Shown here one piece after another: positions 60,370 to 64,000 of a DNA stretch of 64,000 bases. The first letter of the stretch is position 1. Every line of letters starts with the position of its first letter. A program made the translations under genes and the position numbers. A model generated the notes under the pieces. It was not told the origin of the DNA. It saw nothing but the letters and a program-made list of their open reading frames with translations, and searched no databases. Origin of the DNA: Parachlamydiales bacterium (GTDB taxonomy: Bacteria; Chlamydiota; Chlamydiia; Chlamydiales; Rhabdochlamydiaceae); contig PLXY01000003.1 of NCBI GenBank assembly GCA_003153295.1, positions 30,489 through 94,488 of the forward strand. The letters run 5' to 3'.

Positions 60370-62017
60370 AGCGCTTGCATCAGCGATTGCAGCTGAGGGC
60401 ATTGATCACGTTTTCGCGGTTATGGGTGATGCCAATCAGGATATGATTGTGGAGTTGTGCGAAAAACACGGCCTTAAGTACGTTCAAGCGCATCACGAAA
60501 CCAGTGCCGTTGGCATGGCGGACGGCTATTCGCGTTTCAGCGGCAAGATCGGCCTTGCCACTACCACGCAGGGCCCTGGCTATACCAATGCTACGACCTC
60601 CCTAGTGTCGGCTCGACTGCATCGATCGCCCGTATTGATGCTGGCTGGCCACGCCTCATTGCGTGATCCTTACAATCCGCAAGGTATGATCGACCAGCAC
60701 GCACTGGCGAAGCTCACAACTGGGGCCACGGTGAAAATCGATCACGCCAACAATGTGGATTACTGCCTTGGTGAAGCTTTCCGCCAGCTCAAAGCAAGGA
60801 AAGGTCCGTTTGTCCTCAACATGCCGCAGGATGTCCTGCACGCTGCCCTGCCGGATCAAAAATGGACCTATCGTCCGATGTACAAGGCGAAGGTATTGCA
60901 GCCGCCGCGCGCGGATGATGTTGTAGAAGCTGCCAAGATCGTGTCCAGCGCTAAACGACCAACCATTCTTTGCGGGCTTGGCGCTGCCCAAGGAAAAGCC
61001 GAGCCAGAGGTCCGGAAATTGGCCGAATATCTCGGCGCGCCGGTGGCAACCACACTGCTGGCTGCAGGGTTTTGTGCACAGTATCCGCTTTATCTTGGCA
61101 TCAGCGGCGGGCTGGGCTCAGACTTGACGGTCGATATACTTGCTGAAAGCGATGTCATGATCGTCGTGGGCGCGAGCTTGAATGAGTGGACAACGCACTT
61201 CGGCAAGATACTCGAAAACGGTAAGAAAATTATCCAGATCGATGACCGAGAGGATGCGTTCGGATGGTTTGCGCGGATTACAGTCGGCCTGGAAGCCGAT
61301 GCGAAAGTGGCTGTCGCGTCGTTGCTCGATCGATTGAAGGAGAGCGGCAAGACGGGTCGCCATCCGGCTCCGGAGACAGTACAGAAAATCAAGCAATGGA
61401 AGCCGCCGACCGTGAGTTACGACGACGGCAAGTGGGTCGACCCGCGTCGCGCTGCCGCCTATCTGGAAGACAAGCTGCCGAAACGCGATCGCATTCTTGT
61501 CTTTGACGGCGGGCACTGCGCAATGGTGACCTGTCAGGCTATGAGCAGCTCCAGCGCTGACAACTGGTCGATCGGACTGGACTTCGGAGCCATTGGGCAA
61601 GGCTTAGGCATTGCACTCGGTGCCTGCTTTGCGCGACCCGGCAAGCGAGTTACTCATCTCACCGGGGATGCCTCGTTCATGATGAACGTGGCCGATTTCC
61701 ATACCGCGGTCAACCACAATCTGCCGCTCACCGTTTTCGTGTTCAACGACAACGCTGTCGGGCAGGAGCGGCATGACCTTGTCCACAAGGGCTTCCCAAC
61801 TAAATATGCGGAAATCGCTCAGCCAGATTTCGAAAAATTGGCCGTCGGCTTTGGCGCCAAGGGCTTTAGAGTCAACCGGCTCGACGATTTCGGCGAGATC
61901 GACAAAGCGCTTGCCGTCGAAGACGGCCCGGTGATCGTCAACGTGCGCATCAACCGTGATGTCGAATTGCCTGTCAGCTGGGAGATTGCGAAGGCCCTCG
62001 AAAATACCGGAGAATAG
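60356..62017 (+). CDS. Thiamine-diphosphate-dependent enzyme (acetolactate synthase large subunit/benzoylformate decarboxylase-like)
   Basis: HHETSAVGMADGYSRFSGKIGLATTTQGPGYTNATTSLVSA; ThDP motif GDASFMMNVADFHTAVNHNLPLTVFVFNDN; ATG at 60356. Confidence 0.85.
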   Translation: MKVIEALASAIAAEGIDHVFAVMGDANQDMIVELCEKHGLKYVQAHHETSAVGMADGYSRFSGKIGLATTTQGPGYTNATTSLVSARLHRSPVLMLAGHASLRDPYNPQGMIDQHALAKLTTGATVKIDHANNVDYCLGEAFRQLKARKGPFVLNMPQDVLHAALPDQKWTYRPMYKAKVLQPPRADDVVEAAKIVSSAKRPTILCGLGAAQGKAEPEVRKLAEYLGAPVATTLLAAGFCAQYPLYLGISGGLGSDLTVDILAESDVMIVVGASLNEWTTHFGKILENGKKIIQIDDREDAFGWFARITVGLEADAKVAVASLLDRLKESGKTGRHPAPETVQKIKQWKPPTVSYDDGKWVDPRRAAAYLEDKLPKRDRILVFDGGHCAMVTCQAMSSSSADNWSIGLDFGAIGQGLGIALGACFARPGKRVTHLTGDASFMMNVADFHTAVNHNLPLTVFVFNDNAVGQERHDLVHKGFPTKYAEIAQPDFEKLAVGFGAKGFRVNRLDDFGEIDKALAVEDGPVIVNVRINRDVELPVSWEIAKALENTGE

Positions 62018-62119
62018 AGCTAATTGGCGCATTCTCCGTGATATTGCCAAGCCCTTATATGCAGTTGGCTAAGCTGCAGATTTAGGAGGGTTGATCATTG
62101 CTTATGTTCTCGGAAGAGA

Positions 62120-62965
62120 TCAATCTTCGGAATCCAACGCCAGAACAGGTTGAGAGATTTTAACACGCTTCTTCACCTCTTTAATCGGTTCGGCAGGAGA
62201 AATATTTTCAGGAAGAGTGCCGCCTAGTTCTGCGATCGCTGAACGCACCTTTTTCCCCACTATTTCGTGAGTTTCCATAGCATCTCTTGGGTTTTTGATG
62301 TTTTCTCGTTTAAGTTTTTCCCGAGTTTGAGACATACGGAATTGATTGGCGATCAGTTCGGTCGTATCCATCCGATCCATCAGGTTCTCTTTTGGTAAGA
62401 TCCCCTTGCGAGCTTTAATTGCATCGACTCCCAGGCCACCATAGAGCCCCTTATACCCTGCATCATGGAAAAGACCGAACATCTTATCTTGCACTCCAGC
62501 ATCTCGGGCAGCGCCGGATAAGGCTTTGAATTCTACTGAAGTTTGCTCTCGTGTTTCTAGTCTTTCGAGGTCAGCTGCCATTTGATCTGAAATCTCTTGC
62601 CTGCGCGTTTGAATCGCGAAGTATTTTTGGGCATGAGCAATTTCAGGTTTTCTTGGGTCTCCATTTTGCGCGATGAGGTAACAGGCGAAACGTGAAAGGT
62701 GATAATCTTCAACCATTTGCGTTGCGCCTTTACCAAACTTGATCTGCTTGCGGGCGCCCGCAAAGTGATGAGCTGGATCGTTGCCTGATTGCTTACAAGA
62801 CTCTATGGCTTTTTTAATGGCATTTTCAAAATATCTCCACTGAGAATAGCCGAGGTAGGGCTGAAGGTCTCTTGCGCTCCAATATTCGACACCATGCTCA
62901 TTGAGCTTTTTAAGGGACTCGAGGGATAGATTTGAAGGTACAAGTTCGGTATTAGATTCTTGCAT
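62120..62965 (-). CDS. dinD: DNA damage-inducible protein D (DinD)
   Basis: EYWSARDLQPYLGYSQWRYFENAIKKAIESCKQSGNDPAHHFAGARKQIKFGKGATQMVEDYHLSRFACYLIAQNGDPRKPEIAHAQKYFAIQTRRQEI. Confidence 0.9.
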   Translation of the reverse strand: MQESNTELVPSNLSLESLKKLNEHGVEYWSARDLQPYLGYSQWRYFENAIKKAIESCKQSGNDPAHHFAGARKQIKFGKGATQMVEDYHLSRFACYLIAQNGDPRKPEIAHAQKYFAIQTRRQEISDQMAADLERLETREQTSVEFKALSGAARDAGVQDKMFGLFHDAGYKGLYGGLGVDAIKARKGILPKENLMDRMDTTELIANQFRMSQTREKLKRENIKNPRDAMETHEIVGKKVRSAIAELGGTLPENISPAEPIKEVKKRVKISQPVLALDSED

Positions 62966-63061
62966 ACAAGACCTTAGGAAAAAGTTTAGATAAATCAGGA
63001 TAGTCGATGGCTAAAATATTCTTCAATGCTATCCTGTGAGTCAGACTTCATCCAACAGTCA

Positions 63062-63161
63062 AAGACTCTAAATCTTCTTCGTTAATACCGAGTGCAGGTT
63101 CGATACCTGTTCAAAGCAAATAACCTGGCATTGCCAGGTTATTTTTTGCCCAGAAAATAAG
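63062..63161 (+). repeat. Degenerate third att copy including terminator hairpin
   Basis: AGACTCTAAATCTTCTTCGTTAATACCGAGTGCAGGTTCGATACCTGTTCAAAGCAAATAACCTGGCATTGCCAGGTTATTTTTT, colinear with 59969-60066. Confidence 0.85.
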
Positions 63162-63221
63162 CTATAGATGTTTATGGATATGTTAACACAACTCTGAAGA
63201 GTGATGTCTATCTTTGGAATT

Positions 63222-63962
63222 CTATTTTAATAGTTTTGCTAACGTTCCCTGATAATCAATTTTTGGATTATCTTGGCATAACTTAGAGATTTTTTGCGCT
63301 GCTGTTGGATCTTCTCTTTTGATTAAATCTAAACAGTGCCATGCGGCCATCGTGAGTATGAATTGTTGCAATTTATTTTCCGTCCAACTCTTTAGCTGGT
63401 CTGAAAATTCAGCTTCATCAGGCAATTCACTTCGACCAGTCACTTCCTTTAAAAACTGAGTCAAAAATTGTCTATTATGCCATTCATATGTAAAAAAGAG
63501 GAGTTCAGGATCAGAATTCAGAAAAGCCATGGGTTGGCTTAGAAAATTTTCATTGCCTGTAGCAAGGTAAGAGGTGACCATCAAATCAAAGTCATGGCCT
63601 GATTTGAATTCCAAATGATCAAGTTTAAAAATAGGCATAGTTGAAGATGTTTCATCTTCTTGAATTCTTGCATCTTTGATTTGAGCAGAGGAGAAAGCCT
63701 GTTGAAAGATGGATTTTTGTAAGGGAGAAAAATGAGAGAAATCTTGAGCAAAACGTTCAATGTAATCCGGATGAACTTTGAGGATTTGCGCGATAAATGT
63801 AGCTGCTAATGATAATACATAGGGTCGATCATTTTCTGTGGCTTGCTCAATTTTTTGTTTTTCAAGCCATGTGTAAGCATTCTCAGGACTGGGATTTTGG
63901 TAAAAGGGAACAGCGTTTAAGTAGATTCCGCAAATGCAAAAAAGAAAAAGCCATTTTTTCAT
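63222..63962 (-). CDS. Hypothetical secreted protein
   Basis: Signal peptide MKKWLFLFCICGIYLNAVPFYQ; 246 aa ORF. Confidence 0.6.
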   Translation of the reverse strand: MKKWLFLFCICGIYLNAVPFYQNPSPENAYTWLEKQKIEQATENDRPYVLSLAATFIAQILKVHPDYIERFAQDFSHFSPLQKSIFQQAFSSAQIKDARIQEDETSSTMPIFKLDHLEFKSGHDFDLMVTSYLATGNENFLSQPMAFLNSDPELLFFTYEWHNRQFLTQFLKEVTGRSELPDEAEFSDQLKSWTENKLQQFILTMAAWHCLDLIKREDPTAAQKISKLCQDNPKIDYQGTLAKLLK

Positions 63963-64000
63963 AAAGTTCTTTCCTTATCCAGACAACTGTATACCCTGGA

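Larger units (their letters stand above)
60026..63119. mobile_element. Second tandem island segment bounded by att copy and degenerate third att
   Basis: att plus terminator at 59969-60066 repeated imperfectly at 63062-63161. Confidence 0.65.

Noticed and set aside
60656-62050. Long antisense ORFs (111, 160, 148 aa) opposite the ThDP enzyme
   Set aside because: High GC reduces stop frequency on the antisense strand; the plus-strand gene has clear ThDP motifs.

Overview
This 64 kb window comes from the chromosome of a Chlamydiae member, probably an environmental 'Chlamydia-like' lineage. The gene order trxA / trmL(spoU)-mip-aspS-hisS-uhpC-dnaE, lnt-lpxC-fabZ-lpxA-fmt, and rplC...rplQ-gapA is the order I recall from Chlamydia trachomatis. 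About 0-50 kb is core chromosome. It is punctuated by lineage-specific genes: a DAACS symporter fused to a solute-binding domain, a J-domain membrane protein, a secreted protein with a duplicated domain, and a tandem array of four membrane proteins between fmt and rplC. It also holds at least three large (about 160-175 bp) near-palindromic intergenic elements. From 50.3 kb on there is an accessory region anchored in a tRNA-Leu(TAA) gene. A ~9.6 kb integrative element (50394-60025) is bounded by an exact 57 bp direct repeat of the tRNA 3' end. It carries a complete tyrosine integrase, a truncated and probably catalytically dead second recombinase resembling chlamydial plasmid pGP7/8-D, an AlpA-like regulator, an SF3-type helicase, a CHC2/TOPRIM primase with iteron-like repeats upstream, and an overlapping gene pair with an 'HGGKSTGPKT' motif protein. 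No capsid, terminase or conjugation genes were recognised, so it looks satellite-like. A second tandem segment (60026-63119) ends in a degenerate third att copy. It carries a GC-rich, apparently foreign ThDP-dependent enzyme and a DinD homologue. All calls come from reading the sequence and the ORF track; no database search was run.
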